DNA of 50,923 nucleotides, from positions 1 through 50,923 of the forward strand of contig VERE01000018.1 of NCBI GenBank assembly GCA_018882835.1. Reading direction: 5' to 3'. The DNA is from Limnohabitans sp. (GTDB taxonomy: Bacteria; Pseudomonadota; Gammaproteobacteria; Burkholderiales; Burkholderiaceae_C). Made by a program: the position numbers and the translations under genes. Below are positions 22,740 through 31,650 of the stretch, in pieces (the first letter of the stretch is position 1; the number at the start of each line of letters is the position of its first letter). The notes under the pieces are model-generated. The model was given only the letters and a program-made list of their open reading frames with translations. It was not told the DNA's origin and searched no databases.

Positions 22740-23999
22740 TTATTTCTTGAGCAAGGGACACACACTCTTGGAGGCCGGCATGAAAGCCTGTTCCGCGGGA
22801 ATGGTGGCCTTGAGCTTGAAGTAGTCCCAGGGGTATTTGGATTCAGAAGGGTCTTTGACTTCAAACAAGTACATATCGCGCATCATCCTGCCGTCTTCCC
22901 GGATGCGGCCATTCTTCACGAACATATCGTTGATGGGATTGGCCTTCATCCATGCCATGACGGTGGCTGTGTCGTCCGTGCCAGTGGCCTTGACGGCGTT
23001 GAGGTAGTGCAGGGTGGAAGAGTAAGAGCCCGATTGCAACATGTTTGGCATCTTCTTCATGCGCTCGAAAAAGCGGCGCGAAAACTTGCGGGTCTCGTCG
23101 TTCATGTCCCAATAGAAAGCTTCGGTCAACTGCATGCCTTTGGTGACGTTCAGTCCCAAGGCATGGACATCGTTGATGAACACCAGCAAGCCAGCGAGTT
23201 TCTGGTTTTTGGTCAGGCCAAACTCGTTCGCCGACTTGATGGCGTTGATGGTGTCGCCACCGGCATTGGCCAAGCCCACCACTTTGGCTTTGGAGGCTTG
23301 CGCTTGCAGCATGAACGATGAAAAGTCTTGGCTGTTCAAGGGGTGCTTGACCGACCCCACAATTTTGCCGCCTTCGGATTTGATGACTTCTGAGGCATCT
23401 TTTTCCAGCGAGTGACCGAATGCGTAATCTGCCGTGATGAAGAACCACGAGTCACCGCCGCCCTTGACCACGCCACGGCCAGTCACGGCCGACAGCGCAT
23501 AAGTGTCCCAGGTGTAGTGCACACTGACAGCCGTGCAATTTTCATTGGTCAGGCGCGAGGTGCCGGGACCACTCATGATGATGACTTTGTTTTTTTGCTT
23601 GGCTACTTCAACGGCAGATAGCGCGGTGGCAGAGGCGGCCACGTCCCCAATCATGTCGACTTTTTGCGTGTCGAACCATTCACGCGCCTTGGTGCCTGCC
23701 AAGTCGGCTTTGTTCTGATGGTCAGCGTATACCAGCTCGATGGGCATGCCGTGAACTTTGCCGCCAAAGTCTTCGATGGCCATTTTTACAGCGGTCACAG
23801 TGCCCATGCCTGCGACGTCTTCGTACAGGCTGTTCATGTCAAGCAACAAGCCCATTTTGACCACGCCATCCGAGATGTTGATGGTGGGGGCCTTGTTTTG
23901 GGCATTTAAATGCAGCGGGGTTGAGAGAGCAGCCAAGCTCAGCAAGGCTGCCGTGCATTTTTGGGTCAGAGAAGCAAGACGAAAGGGTAATGTGCGCAT
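22740..23999 (-). CDS. ABC transporter substrate-binding protein (branched-chain amino acid type)
   Basis: A 419-residue periplasmic receptor of the LivJ/Periplasmic_binding_6 class. The signal peptide ends near LHLNAQ (residue 34). The mature part starts ISDGVVKMGLLLDMNSLYEDVAG and contains DHQNKADLAGTKAREWFD, then IIMSGPGTSRLTNENC. It binds a small organic solute for an ABC importer, but no permease or ATPase gene is adjacent; the nearest Liv cluster lies 24 kb away. The start at 23999 is preceded by GAGG. An in-frame ATG four codons upstream is also possible, and the frame stays open far upstream without homology. Confidence 0.93.
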   Translation of the reverse strand: MRTLPFRLASLTQKCTAALLSLAALSTPLHLNAQNKAPTINISDGVVKMGLLLDMNSLYEDVAGMGTVTAVKMAIEDFGGKVHGMPIELVYADHQNKADLAGTKAREWFDTQKVDMIGDVAASATALSAVEVAKQKNKVIIMSGPGTSRLTNENCTAVSVHYTWDTYALSAVTGRGVVKGGGDSWFFITADYAFGHSLEKDASEVIKSEGGKIVGSVKHPLNSQDFSSFMLQAQASKAKVVGLANAGGDTINAIKSANEFGLTKNQKLAGLLVFINDVHALGLNVTKGMQLTEAFYWDMNDETRKFSRRFFERMKKMPNMLQSGSYSSTLHYLNAVKATGTDDTATVMAWMKANPINDMFVKNGRIREDGRMMRDMYLFEVKDPSESKYPWDYFKLKATIPAEQAFMPASKSVCPLLKK

Positions 24000-24089
24000 G
24001 TGGAACCTCATTGGAATCTTGGCACATCGTAGTGGGTGGGGCGGCTTTGGTGATCGGGAGAAACCCCGGTCGCGAAGGTGACGACTAGA

Positions 24090-25013
24090 ATGATTTTTCG
24101 AAGTTTCAATGCCACCATGCTGACACCCACCCCCGCGTCTGTTCCCCCTCCCGAGTTGCGCCATTTGAATGCCAATGGCCTGCGCCTGGCTTACTTTGAG
24201 TGGCATGCCGAACAACGTGGGAACCAGCCAACTTTGTTCCTGATTCACGCTACAGGTTTTCATGCGCGGGTTTGGGATCAAGTGGTTGCGCGCTTTGCGG
24301 CTCGGCATGTGATTGCCCTGGAGCTTCGAGGGCATGGCCGCAGCAGCTTCGCGCCGTTCAGTAGCTGGCAAGACTTTGGTGAAGATGTGACGGCAGCGAC
24401 TCAAAGCCTGGGCCTTCAAGGCGCCATAGGGGTTGGGCACAGCATGGGCGCCCACGCCCTGGTTCATGCGGCCGCGATGCTGCCGGAGAGTTTCGCCAGG
24501 CTGGTGTTGATTGACCCCACCTTGTTTGCGCCAGAGGTATACCTCCACGCTCCTCCTGTGAACCAGGCCCCTCATCCTGTGTCACTGCGAAAAAACCGAT
24601 TCGAGTCGCCTGAAGAAATGTTTAATCGGTTCGCAGACAAAGTGCCCTATCTGGCTTTTCAAAAAGAGGCTTTGCGCGATTATTGTGTCCACGGCTTGTT
24701 GCCGTCACCGGACGGCCAGGGTTTTCATTTGGCATGTGCACCGAGTACCGAAGGCCAGATTTACAACTCGGCACGCCGGGATCGCACGCTTTACAACAGC
24801 ATTCGTGCCATCGACCGGCCCGTGCGGGTGATTCGCGCGCGGGCCTCCGATCCTGCAATTTTGCCGTTTGACACCCTCGGCTCGCCGACCTGGCCGGCAG
24901 TCGCACAGGAGTTCAGGCGGGGGGAAGACATTCACCTGCCTGATCGAACACACATGTTGCCGATGGAAGACCCTCAGCTGACGGCAGATTTGATCAGCCA
25001 ACCTGCACGATGA
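24090..25013 (+). CDS. Alpha/beta-hydrolase
   Basis: A 307-residue alpha/beta-hydrolase-fold enzyme of the esterase/C-C hydrolase type. It has the oxyanion segment LIHATGFHARVW, the nucleophile elbow GHSMGAHA, and a probable acid and His in the C-terminal part (DRTHMLPMEDP). It is cytoplasmic with unknown substrate. ATG 24090 has AAGGTG upstream; ATG 24117 would remove nine residues before the conserved region and cannot be excluded. It overlaps the end of the convergent oxidoreductase gene by 20 nt. Confidence 0.88.
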   Translation: MIFRSFNATMLTPTPASVPPPELRHLNANGLRLAYFEWHAEQRGNQPTLFLIHATGFHARVWDQVVARFAARHVIALELRGHGRSSFAPFSSWQDFGEDVTAATQSLGLQGAIGVGHSMGAHALVHAAAMLPESFARLVLIDPTLFAPEVYLHAPPVNQAPHPVSLRKNRFESPEEMFNRFADKVPYLAFQKEALRDYCVHGLLPSPDGQGFHLACAPSTEGQIYNSARRDRTLYNSIRAIDRPVRVIRARASDPAILPFDTLGSPTWPAVAQEFRRGEDIHLPDRTHMLPMEDPQLTADLISQPAR

Positions 25014-25968
25014 TTTTTCCAAAGTGCAGATTGGCCTTCATGCGCGCATAGGCCTGTGCGACATCCTTCAGCGGGAAGGTGCTGTCAATCGGAAGTTGCA
25101 ATTGCCCGGCTTTCAGTGCAGGCCAAAGGTCTGCCTGCAGGCGCTGTGTGATCAGTTCGACTTCAGGAATGCTGCGGGTTCTGAAGGTGACGCCAATGTA
25201 ATGGATTCGGCGCAAGGCATGCAGATCAAAATCGAAGTTGTCTGCCATGCCAGCCAAACGGCCCACATTGACGATGCGTCCACAAATGGCGGTCGCAGAA
25301 AGATTGTGGGAAGCCAACGCACCGCTCAGTTGGTCAATGACAACATCAACGCCACGGCCTTGGGTCGCCTCCAGGACTTGATTGACCCAGGCGGGGTCGC
25401 GACTGTCCAGGGCCAGGTCGGCCCCCAACTCTTTCAAACGGGCGCGCCGCGCTGCATCGGTGGAGGTGCCGATGACGCAGCTTGCACCCCGCCATTTGGC
25501 AATTTGCATCGCCATCAGTCCGACGCCTGCGGAAGCGCCTTGCACCAAAAGGCTCTGTCCAGGCCGAAGTTGTCCATGGGTGATCACTGCATCGTGCATG
25601 GTTTGCAATGCAATGGGCAAGCCAGCGGCTTGTTCGTAGGACATGTCTTCTCGGGGAATGGGCATGACGCGCCCCAGGTCGGTCACCGCGAATTCCGCCA
25701 TGCCGCCCCGCCCAGAGCACATGACGCGTTCGCCTACGCGAACATGCTTCACGGCATCGCCCACGGCCACCACGTCGCCCGCCCACTCCAGTCCCAGGGG
25801 TGTGCCCGGTCCGCTGGCAGTGCCGTGGCGCTGGCCGGCAAGTACGCTGAGGTCAGCACGGTTTAAGCCTGCAGCACGCACTTTGACCAGGACGTCGCGC
25901 GCTCCTACGGATGGGATGGGCACCTCGAAAAGTTCGGCGCCGTTGTCGCTGGTCAGGGTGGCTTGCAT
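24994..25968 (-). CDS. Quinone oxidoreductase-like MDR-family dehydrogenase
   Basis: A 324-residue zinc-independent medium-chain reductase. The GroES-like N-terminal domain (LVKVRAAGLNRADL) lacks the zinc-binding cysteine set of alcohol dehydrogenases. The Rossmann part has VQGASAGVGLMAMQIAK. It most resembles NADPH:quinone oxidoreductases and enoyl reductases of the PIG3 type (GLEWAGDV, YEQAAGLPIALQTMHDAV). It probably reduces quinones or alpha-beta-unsaturated carbonyls in the cytoplasm. It is a single gene, convergent with the hydrolase gene. Confidence 0.92.
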   Translation of the reverse strand: MQATLTSDNGAELFEVPIPSVGARDVLVKVRAAGLNRADLSVLAGQRHGTASGPGTPLGLEWAGDVVAVGDAVKHVRVGERVMCSGRGGMAEFAVTDLGRVMPIPREDMSYEQAAGLPIALQTMHDAVITHGQLRPGQSLLVQGASAGVGLMAMQIAKWRGASCVIGTSTDAARRARLKELGADLALDSRDPAWVNQVLEATQGRGVDVVIDQLSGALASHNLSATAICGRIVNVGRLAGMADNFDFDLHALRRIHYIGVTFRTRSIPEVELITQRLQADLWPALKAGQLQLPIDSTFPLKDVAQAYARMKANLHFGKIIVQVG

Positions 25969-26089
25969 GGCATGGAGCTTTCAAAATTGGCTGAGTCGTT
26001 ATTCTGGCAGGCTGTTCGTTGGTTTGCGGCGCGGCCACGTCCGAGAAAACCCGCTATCGACCTTTGAAACGGGCGGTTAGAGTGGCGTC

Positions 26090-27052
26090 ATGATGCAGCG
26101 TAGAGATTTTTCCAAGGCTCTTTGGGGCTTGTCTTTGGCCTCACTGTCGGCGCGTGTTCAAGCGCAATCGCAGTCTGTCAAACTTCTGGTGGGCTTTGCC
26201 GCAGGAGGTTCGGTGGATTTGACCGCCAGGGCTTTGGCCGATGCGATGAAAGACAGCCTGGGTCGCCCGGTCATTGTCGAGAACAAGCCTGGTGCAGCAG
26301 GGCGACTGGTCCTAGAAGCTGTCAAGCAAGCCAGGCCCGATGGAGACACCCTGATGCTGGTGCCCCATGGCCCGATGACCTTGTTCCCCTGGATTCACCG
26401 CAACCTGCGCTACGACCCGACCAAAGATTTCACCCCTATTGGTCGCGTCTGTGTGGTCGATTACGCATTGACAACAGGTCCGGCGACTCCCGCCAAAACC
26501 ATGGGTGAGTATTTGCAATGGGCGCGCGACCCCAAGAACAAGGCCTCTTACGGCTCACCGGGCGCCGGCACCATTCCTCATTTCATCGGCCAGGGCTTCA
26601 CGCAGAGAACGCGCACCGACATCGTTCACGTGCCCTACAAGGGGTCGGCGCTCACCATGGTGGATTTGATGGGAGGCAGCGTTTCTTTGGGTGTGTCACC
26701 CCTTGCGGACGCCATTGAGCACCACCGAAATGGCAAGGTTCGTATCCTGGCCACAACGGGGTCACAACGCAGCACCGCCTTGAAAGATGTCCCCACCCTG
26801 AAGGAGGCCGGTATAGATTTGGTGGTGGATGGTTGGTACGGGATCTATGCGCCGGCCGGCTTGCCGGACACTCAACTCCAGGCCTTGTCCAAGGCCCTGG
26901 AATCTGCGGTGCTGAAGCAAGAAGATTTTTTCATCAAAAACGCCATGCGGGCGGCCCCTCTGAAGCCTGAACTGTTGGCGCAACTTCAACGGGCCGAAAT
27001 GGCGCAATGGGAGCCTTGGGTCAAAGCCTCAGGCTTCAAGGCCGAGGATTGA
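26090..27052 (+). CDS. Bug/TctC-family tripartite tricarboxylate transporter substrate-binding protein
   Basis: A 320-residue periplasmic receptor. The N-terminus MMQRRDFSKALWG contains an RRDF pair that looks like a Tat or Tat-like signal, followed by a hydrophobic stretch ending at VQAQ. The mature part has the family blocks LLVGFAAGGSVDLTAR, VENKPGAAG, YGSPGAGTIPH and HVPYKGSALTMVDLMGG. Bug proteins bind carboxylates or other small solutes. No TctA/TctB membrane genes are nearby, as is common for these expanded families in Burkholderiales. It converges with the asparaginase gene; the 16-nt gap has no terminator. Confidence 0.94.
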   Translation: MMQRRDFSKALWGLSLASLSARVQAQSQSVKLLVGFAAGGSVDLTARALADAMKDSLGRPVIVENKPGAAGRLVLEAVKQARPDGDTLMLVPHGPMTLFPWIHRNLRYDPTKDFTPIGRVCVVDYALTTGPATPAKTMGEYLQWARDPKNKASYGSPGAGTIPHFIGQGFTQRTRTDIVHVPYKGSALTMVDLMGGSVSLGVSPLADAIEHHRNGKVRILATTGSQRSTALKDVPTLKEAGIDLVVDGWYGIYAPAGLPDTQLQALSKALESAVLKQEDFFIKNAMRAAPLKPELLAQLQRAEMAQWEPWVKASGFKAED

Positions 27053-27068
27053 GCCACACACCCAAGAC

Positions 27069-28064
27069 TCAATGCGCATTGATGCGATCCAACCATGTTT
27101 GCAGGGCTGTCGCATCCATCGCCTGCGACAACCCCAGCATCAAGGCAATGCGTGTCTTGTGAGGCGGCAGGGTGCCTGCGGTCAAACTTCCCAGCGTGTC
27201 GTCATGGAACATGCTGGAGTTGCGCGTCACATTGCCCGGAATCCAGCGGGCACAGCGTGCCATGAGGACCCCCTGCGCAGGAAGGGAACGTAAAAAGTCG
27301 CGGTTTCCTCCAGGGGCGTTGGCATTGCCCAGACCCGCATGGACAATACCGCGCGCGCCCGCAGCCACACAGGCTTTCAGTGCCACATCGTCTGCGCCTG
27401 CGTAAGACACCACCACATCCACTCTGGGCAAGACCTCGGGCAGAGGACCGGTCACAGGGGGGCAGCGGTGTGCCGGCCCGAACCAGCGCACATTTTGATC
27501 GGCCACTTCACCCAGTGCGCCAGCGAGCGGCGAGTCAAAGGCCTCCACGCTGCTGACATGGCGCTTGGTCACCCGCAACCCAGAATGGATACGCCCGTTC
27601 ATGACCACCAAAGCGCCCCGGCCTGTAGCCTGAGGATCGGCTGCCACCGTGCAGGCATCGAGGACATTGGCGGGTCCATCCGCAGAATGCGCAGTGGCAG
27701 GACGCATGGCGCCAACGACCACCACAGGCTTGTCGCAGGCGATGCTCAAGCTTAAAAAGGTCGCGGTCTCCTCCAAGGTGTCGGTGCCATGGGTGATGAC
27801 GGCGCCTTGCGTCTCGGGGTCGGCCAGCGCCTGCGTCACCACGGCATGCAATTCACGCCAGTGTGCCGGGGTCACGTCATAACTGCCCAGTTGCATGGGT
27901 TGAAACAATTTCAGGCGGTAGCGTGTCTGTAGTTCGGGCACCGATTGCACCACCGCCTCGATGCCCAAACTGGCAGGCTGGTAGCGTGTGGTTGAGGTGG
28001 CATGGGCCGCAGCGCCAGCAATCGTGCCGCCGGTGCCAATCAAGGCTAGTTGAGGAAGGCTCAT
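27069..28064 (-). CDS. L-asparaginase (type II-like)
   Basis: A 331-residue asparaginase hydrolysing asparagine, and perhaps glutamine, to the acid and ammonia. It has both family signatures: IGTGGTIAG with nucleophile Thr14, and VITHGTDTLEETA with the second Thr and Asp. No signal peptide is seen, so it is probably cytoplasmic despite type-II-like motifs. It is the last gene of a four-gene minus-strand group, 36 nt after metY. Confidence 0.93.
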   Translation of the reverse strand: MSLPQLALIGTGGTIAGAAAHATSTTRYQPASLGIEAVVQSVPELQTRYRLKLFQPMQLGSYDVTPAHWRELHAVVTQALADPETQGAVITHGTDTLEETATFLSLSIACDKPVVVVGAMRPATAHSADGPANVLDACTVAADPQATGRGALVVMNGRIHSGLRVTKRHVSSVEAFDSPLAGALGEVADQNVRWFGPAHRCPPVTGPLPEVLPRVDVVVSYAGADDVALKACVAAGARGIVHAGLGNANAPGGNRDFLRSLPAQGVLMARCARWIPGNVTRNSSMFHDDTLGSLTAGTLPPHKTRIALMLGLSQAMDATALQTWLDRINAH

Positions 28065-28100
28065 AGAAAGGGGGTCGCAGGTTGATGGACGTTGCCGAAA

Positions 28101-29408
28101 TCAGTCAGAGGCCATGGCCTTGTGCAGCGCTTGGTCGATATCCCAGAGAATATCGTCTACATGCTCCAATCCCACCGACATTCGGACCATGTCGGGCAAG
28201 ACGCCCGCTGCGATTTGCTGCTCAGGCTCCAACTGCCGGTGGGTGGTCGATGCGGGATGAATGATCAAGGTTCGGGTGTCGCCAATGTTGGCCAGGTGGC
28301 TCATGAACTGTGCGCCCTCGATGAACTTTACCGCACTGTCATAGCCGCCACGAATGCCAAAGGCCAGCAAGCCTGATGCGCCCACCATGCCATTGACTTG
28401 TCGCAATTGGCGCTGTGCCAGAGCATGCTGAGGATGGTCGTCCAGCCCCGGGTAATTGACCCAGCTGATGGCGGGATGGTCTTTCAGGTAACGGGCAATG
28501 CGATGCGCGTTGGCGCAGTGTCGCTCCATGCGCAAAGGCAATGTTTCCAGGCCTTGCAGAATTTGCCAGGCACTGGTGGGGGACAAAGCGGCACCGTAGA
28601 CCCTCAGAGTTTCCATGCGGGCGCGCATGGTGAAACCAAAGTCGCCAAATGTTTCGTAGAACTTGACGCCATGGTAGCCGGGCGAGGGCTCGGTCATGCC
28701 AGGAAACTTGCCGTTGTCCCATGGAAATTTGCCAGACTCTACGACCACACCGCCCAAAGTGGTGCCGTGACCTGCGATGTATTTGGTGGCCGAATGCACC
28801 ACGATGTCGGCACCCCATGCCATTGGGTTGCAAAGGTAGGGCGAGGGCACCGTGTTGTCTACCACCAGGGGGAGGCCATGCGCATGGGCGACCTCGGCGA
28901 TGGCATGGATGTCCAGCAAAGTCAGGCTGGGGTTGCCCAGGCTTTCAGCAAAGATGGCGCGGGTATTGGGTTGGATGGCCGCTGCAAAGGCATCGGCATG
29001 GGTGGCATCGACAAAGGTGGTGTCAATGCCAAGACGTTTCAAATTGACCGCCAACATGGTCACGGTGCCGCCATACAGGGCGCCGGCAGCTACCAAGTGG
29101 TCGCCTTGCTGAAGCAAGGTCATCAGGGCCATGGCTTCTGCTGCCATGCCACTGGCCGAGGCGATCGCCGCACGGCCTCCTTCGAGCGCGGCGACACGTT
29201 CTTCCAGTGCAGCCACGGTAGGGTTGGACAGGCGGGAGTAGACATTGCCAAAGGTTTGCAAATTGAACAAACTCGCCGCATGGTCCGCGCTGTCAAAGAC
29301 AAAGCTGGTGGTCTGATAGATGGGCAATGCCCTGGCACCTGTGGCGGCGTCAGGAATCTGGCCTGCATGGATGGCCAGGGTTTCGGGCTGAAAGTGTCGT
29401 TCGGACAT
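28101..29408 (-). CDS. metY: O-acetylhomoserine sulfhydrylase (PLP-dependent)
   Basis: A 435-residue cystathionine-gamma-synthase-family enzyme of MetY length. It makes homocysteine from O-acetylhomoserine and sulfide, or methionine with methanethiol. The PLP lysine is Lys209 in HSATKYIAGHG; YSRLSNPTVAALE and the family N-terminus (ETLAIHAGQ) are present. It lies 24 nt downstream of the CoA-binding protein gene. No SAM riboswitch or other leader is visible in that gap, so regulation must come from the promoter upstream of the ThDP enzyme gene. Confidence 0.95.
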   Translation of the reverse strand: MSERHFQPETLAIHAGQIPDAATGARALPIYQTTSFVFDSADHAASLFNLQTFGNVYSRLSNPTVAALEERVAALEGGRAAIASASGMAAEAMALMTLLQQGDHLVAAGALYGGTVTMLAVNLKRLGIDTTFVDATHADAFAAAIQPNTRAIFAESLGNPSLTLLDIHAIAEVAHAHGLPLVVDNTVPSPYLCNPMAWGADIVVHSATKYIAGHGTTLGGVVVESGKFPWDNGKFPGMTEPSPGYHGVKFYETFGDFGFTMRARMETLRVYGAALSPTSAWQILQGLETLPLRMERHCANAHRIARYLKDHPAISWVNYPGLDDHPQHALAQRQLRQVNGMVGASGLLAFGIRGGYDSAVKFIEGAQFMSHLANIGDTRTLIIHPASTTHRQLEPEQQIAAGVLPDMVRMSVGLEHVDDILWDIDQALHKAMASD

Positions 29409-29432
29409 GGTGAACTCTTTCGTGGTGGCCGA

Positions 29433-29900
29433 TCAAACGGGTCGCTTGGCGGAAATGATGCGGGTGTTCACCCCTGCCCAGTGCAGGCCGCCAAAGAGTC
29501 GTGCATGCTCGATCTTGACACAGCGATTCATCACCGAATCCAAGCCCGCTTGGCGCACCAGGGCATCGGCCTCATGGTTCATCACCTCCAGTTGCTGCCA
29601 GAAGCAGCGCGCGCCGACCGCAATGGCCTGCTGCGCCAGTGGCAAGACCTCGCTGGTTTTGCGAAAGACATCGACCATGTCAATGGCGTGCGGCACCTCT
29701 TGCAAGCTGGCATAGCAAATTTCGCCCAACACTTTCTGGCCAGCATAGCGTGGGTTGACTGGCACAATGCGGTACCCTTTTTCCTGCATGTACTTGGCCG
29801 CAAAAAAACTGGGCCGATGCCATTCTGCGGACAAACCCACCACGGCTAAGGTGGTGCAACTCTTGAGAATGCGACGCAAGGTCGAGATGTCGTTGTTCAT
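29433..29900 (-). CDS. CoA-binding domain protein (YccU-like)
   Basis: A 155-residue single-domain protein with the Rossmann-like CoA-binding fold: LAVVGLSAEWHRPSFFAAKYMQEKGY, VNPRYAGQKVLGE and QQLEVMNHEADALVRQAG. Such proteins bind CoA or may take part in protein CoA-lation; no reaction is established. It starts within the stop of the upstream ThDP enzyme gene (ATGA overlap) and precedes metY, so it is part of the same transcription unit. Confidence 0.93.
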   Translation of the reverse strand: MNNDISTLRRILKSCTTLAVVGLSAEWHRPSFFAAKYMQEKGYRIVPVNPRYAGQKVLGEICYASLQEVPHAIDMVDVFRKTSEVLPLAQQAIAVGARCFWQQLEVMNHEADALVRQAGLDSVMNRCVKIEHARLFGGLHWAGVNTRIISAKRPV

Positions 29901-31564
29901 GTGCCAAACCCGTCCGCAACAAATACTTCAATCAGGTTGGGGCGCCCGCTGGCCAGGGCCGCCTTCAGCGCATCGCCCAGGTCTTGCGGGTCGGTGATTT
30001 GGGTGGCTTGCAAGCCCATGGATTGCGCCAGTGCGGCAAATTGAATGTCGGGTTCCCGGATGTCCATGCCGATGAACCTGTTGGAGCCTTGCATGGACAC
30101 CAGGCGTTCCTTGATGATGCGATACCCCCGGTTGTTCGCGATGACGTAGGTGATGGGCAGTTTCAGGTGCGCAGCTGTCCACAAACCTTGAATGCCATAC
30201 ATGGCGCTGCCATCGCCCACGATGGCAACGACGGGCCGCCCCGGCTTGGCCAGGCTGATCCCCACGGCACCAGGAATGGCAAAACCCAAGCCGCCACTGG
30301 CCAGACCAAACCAGCTGGAGGGATCACGCTGGTGCAAAAACTGGGGCAGGGGTTGGGTGGACGTCAGGGCTTCTTCGACCACGATGGCATCGCTTGGCAA
30401 TTGCTCGGTGATTCGCCAGATCAAATTGGCAGGGGTGATGGGCTGCGCCGTGGCTTGCGAGGCCATCACCGCCTTCACAGCCTTGGCACGGCGAGTGGTC
30501 CAGTTGTCGTTGGTCAACTTTTCCTTGCGCTGGGCCGCTGCTTGCGCGAAGTCTGAGGGCGCCAGGGCGCGCAAAGAGGGCAACAGCACGGCCAGCGTGT
30601 CTCTCACGTTGGCACAGACAGCAAGTTCGGTCGGGTAATTTTTTCCCAATTCCCAGGAACGCTCGCTGATGTGAATCACTCGGCTGTGCGATGGAAGCGG
30701 CTCCGTCGGGCTGTAAACAGACATTCTGAGCAAGTCAGCGCCGAGGCAGACCACCAGGTCGAAGGGGGCCAGCGTGGCTTGCACGTTCTCTTGGCTGCGG
30801 GTCAACATTCCCAGGTACTGGGGGTGTGCTGTGGGAAAGGTGGCACTGTAGGGAATGGACTCTTGGTAGACGGCTGCGCCCAAAAGCTCTGCCAGCTCGG
30901 CGGCCGCTTGGAAGCAGTCGTGCGCAGCCAACTCTTGCCCGGTGATCAAGACAGGATTTTTTGCTGTCAACAGGGCTTGTGCCAACTCGTGCACGGCGTC
31001 ATCGCTGGGGCGCACCCGCGGGTCAATGCGCACGCGACGCCCCATGTCCAACTCTGCTGCCTCGTTCAGAATGTCGCCTGGCAAACTGATGAAGACCGGA
31101 CCCAAGGGATAGCTCATCGCCACCTTGGCGGCTCGCCGCATCGTTCGCGGCAAGTCTTGCAAGCGGTTGACCTCGGTCGACCATTTCACCAAAGGGGCAG
31201 CGATGGCTGGCAACGGCTCGTAGAGCAGAGGTTCCAGCAACCCATGGCCTTGCTCTTGCTGACCGGCTGTCAGGATCAGGGGTGACCCGGAAAACTTGGC
31301 GTTGTACAAAGCACCCATGGCATTGCCCAAACCGGGCGCAACGTGAACATTGGCTGCAGTCAATTTTTTGGAGGCGCGCGCGAAGCCATCGGCCATGGCG
31401 ACCACCACCGACTCCTGCAAGCCCAAAATGAACTGAAGGTCCGGGTAATCAGGCAAGGCTTGCATGATGGGCAACTCGGTGGTGCCCGGGTTGCCAAACA
31501 AATGCGTCACGCCCTCATCGAGCAGCAACTCTACAAAAGCCTGACGTCCAAACAGATGGGACAT
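29897..31564 (-). CDS. Thiamine-diphosphate enzyme, benzoylformate decarboxylase-like
   Basis: A 555-residue ThDP enzyme with the three domains of the decarboxylase/acetolactate-synthase superfamily. The N-terminus (FGNPGTTELPIMQALPDY, cofactor Glu51 in LQESVV, His74 in NVHVAPG) and ALYNAKFSGSPLILTAGQQ closely resemble benzoylformate decarboxylase. The ThDP/Mg motif is VGDGSAMYGIQGLW...ANNRGY. The active-site Ser of that enzyme is Thr here, and the second active-site His region reads LLRMSVYSPTE without a His. The substrate therefore probably differs. It is the first gene of the group, with GGAG before its ATG. Confidence 0.88.
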   Translation of the reverse strand: MSHLFGRQAFVELLLDEGVTHLFGNPGTTELPIMQALPDYPDLQFILGLQESVVVAMADGFARASKKLTAANVHVAPGLGNAMGALYNAKFSGSPLILTAGQQEQGHGLLEPLLYEPLPAIAAPLVKWSTEVNRLQDLPRTMRRAAKVAMSYPLGPVFISLPGDILNEAAELDMGRRVRIDPRVRPSDDAVHELAQALLTAKNPVLITGQELAAHDCFQAAAELAELLGAAVYQESIPYSATFPTAHPQYLGMLTRSQENVQATLAPFDLVVCLGADLLRMSVYSPTEPLPSHSRVIHISERSWELGKNYPTELAVCANVRDTLAVLLPSLRALAPSDFAQAAAQRKEKLTNDNWTTRRAKAVKAVMASQATAQPITPANLIWRITEQLPSDAIVVEEALTSTQPLPQFLHQRDPSSWFGLASGGLGFAIPGAVGISLAKPGRPVVAIVGDGSAMYGIQGLWTAAHLKLPITYVIANNRGYRIIKERLVSMQGSNRFIGMDIREPDIQFAALAQSMGLQATQITDPQDLGDALKAALASGRPNLIEVFVADGFGT

Positions 31565-31610
31565 GTCATCTCCGCATTGAATTAGGTGATGGTTCGATTA
31601 TGCGCAGTCT

Positions 31611-31622
31611 AGAATGCATTCT
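31611..31622. promoter_or_regulatory. 12-bp perfect palindrome AGAATGCATTCT in a divergent promoter region
   Basis: It lies between the ThDP enzyme gene (minus strand) and the DUF1330 gene (plus strand), 28 nt before the latter's start codon. Its placement suits an operator, but no matching regulator gene is adjacent. Confidence 0.3.
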
Positions 31623-31650
31623 TCAACCGATTGACGCGAAGGAAACTCCC

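Noticed and set aside
24000..24575. Upstream extension of the ABC binding-protein gene by about 190 codons
   Set aside because: The signal peptide begins at 23999, so a longer protein would bury it. The extension lies opposite the hydrolase gene and has no homology I recognise.
28398..29849. A 483-codon plus-strand frame opposite metY and the CoA-binding gene
   Set aside because: It spans two clear genes on the other strand and encodes a Gly/His-rich low-complexity product without family motifs.
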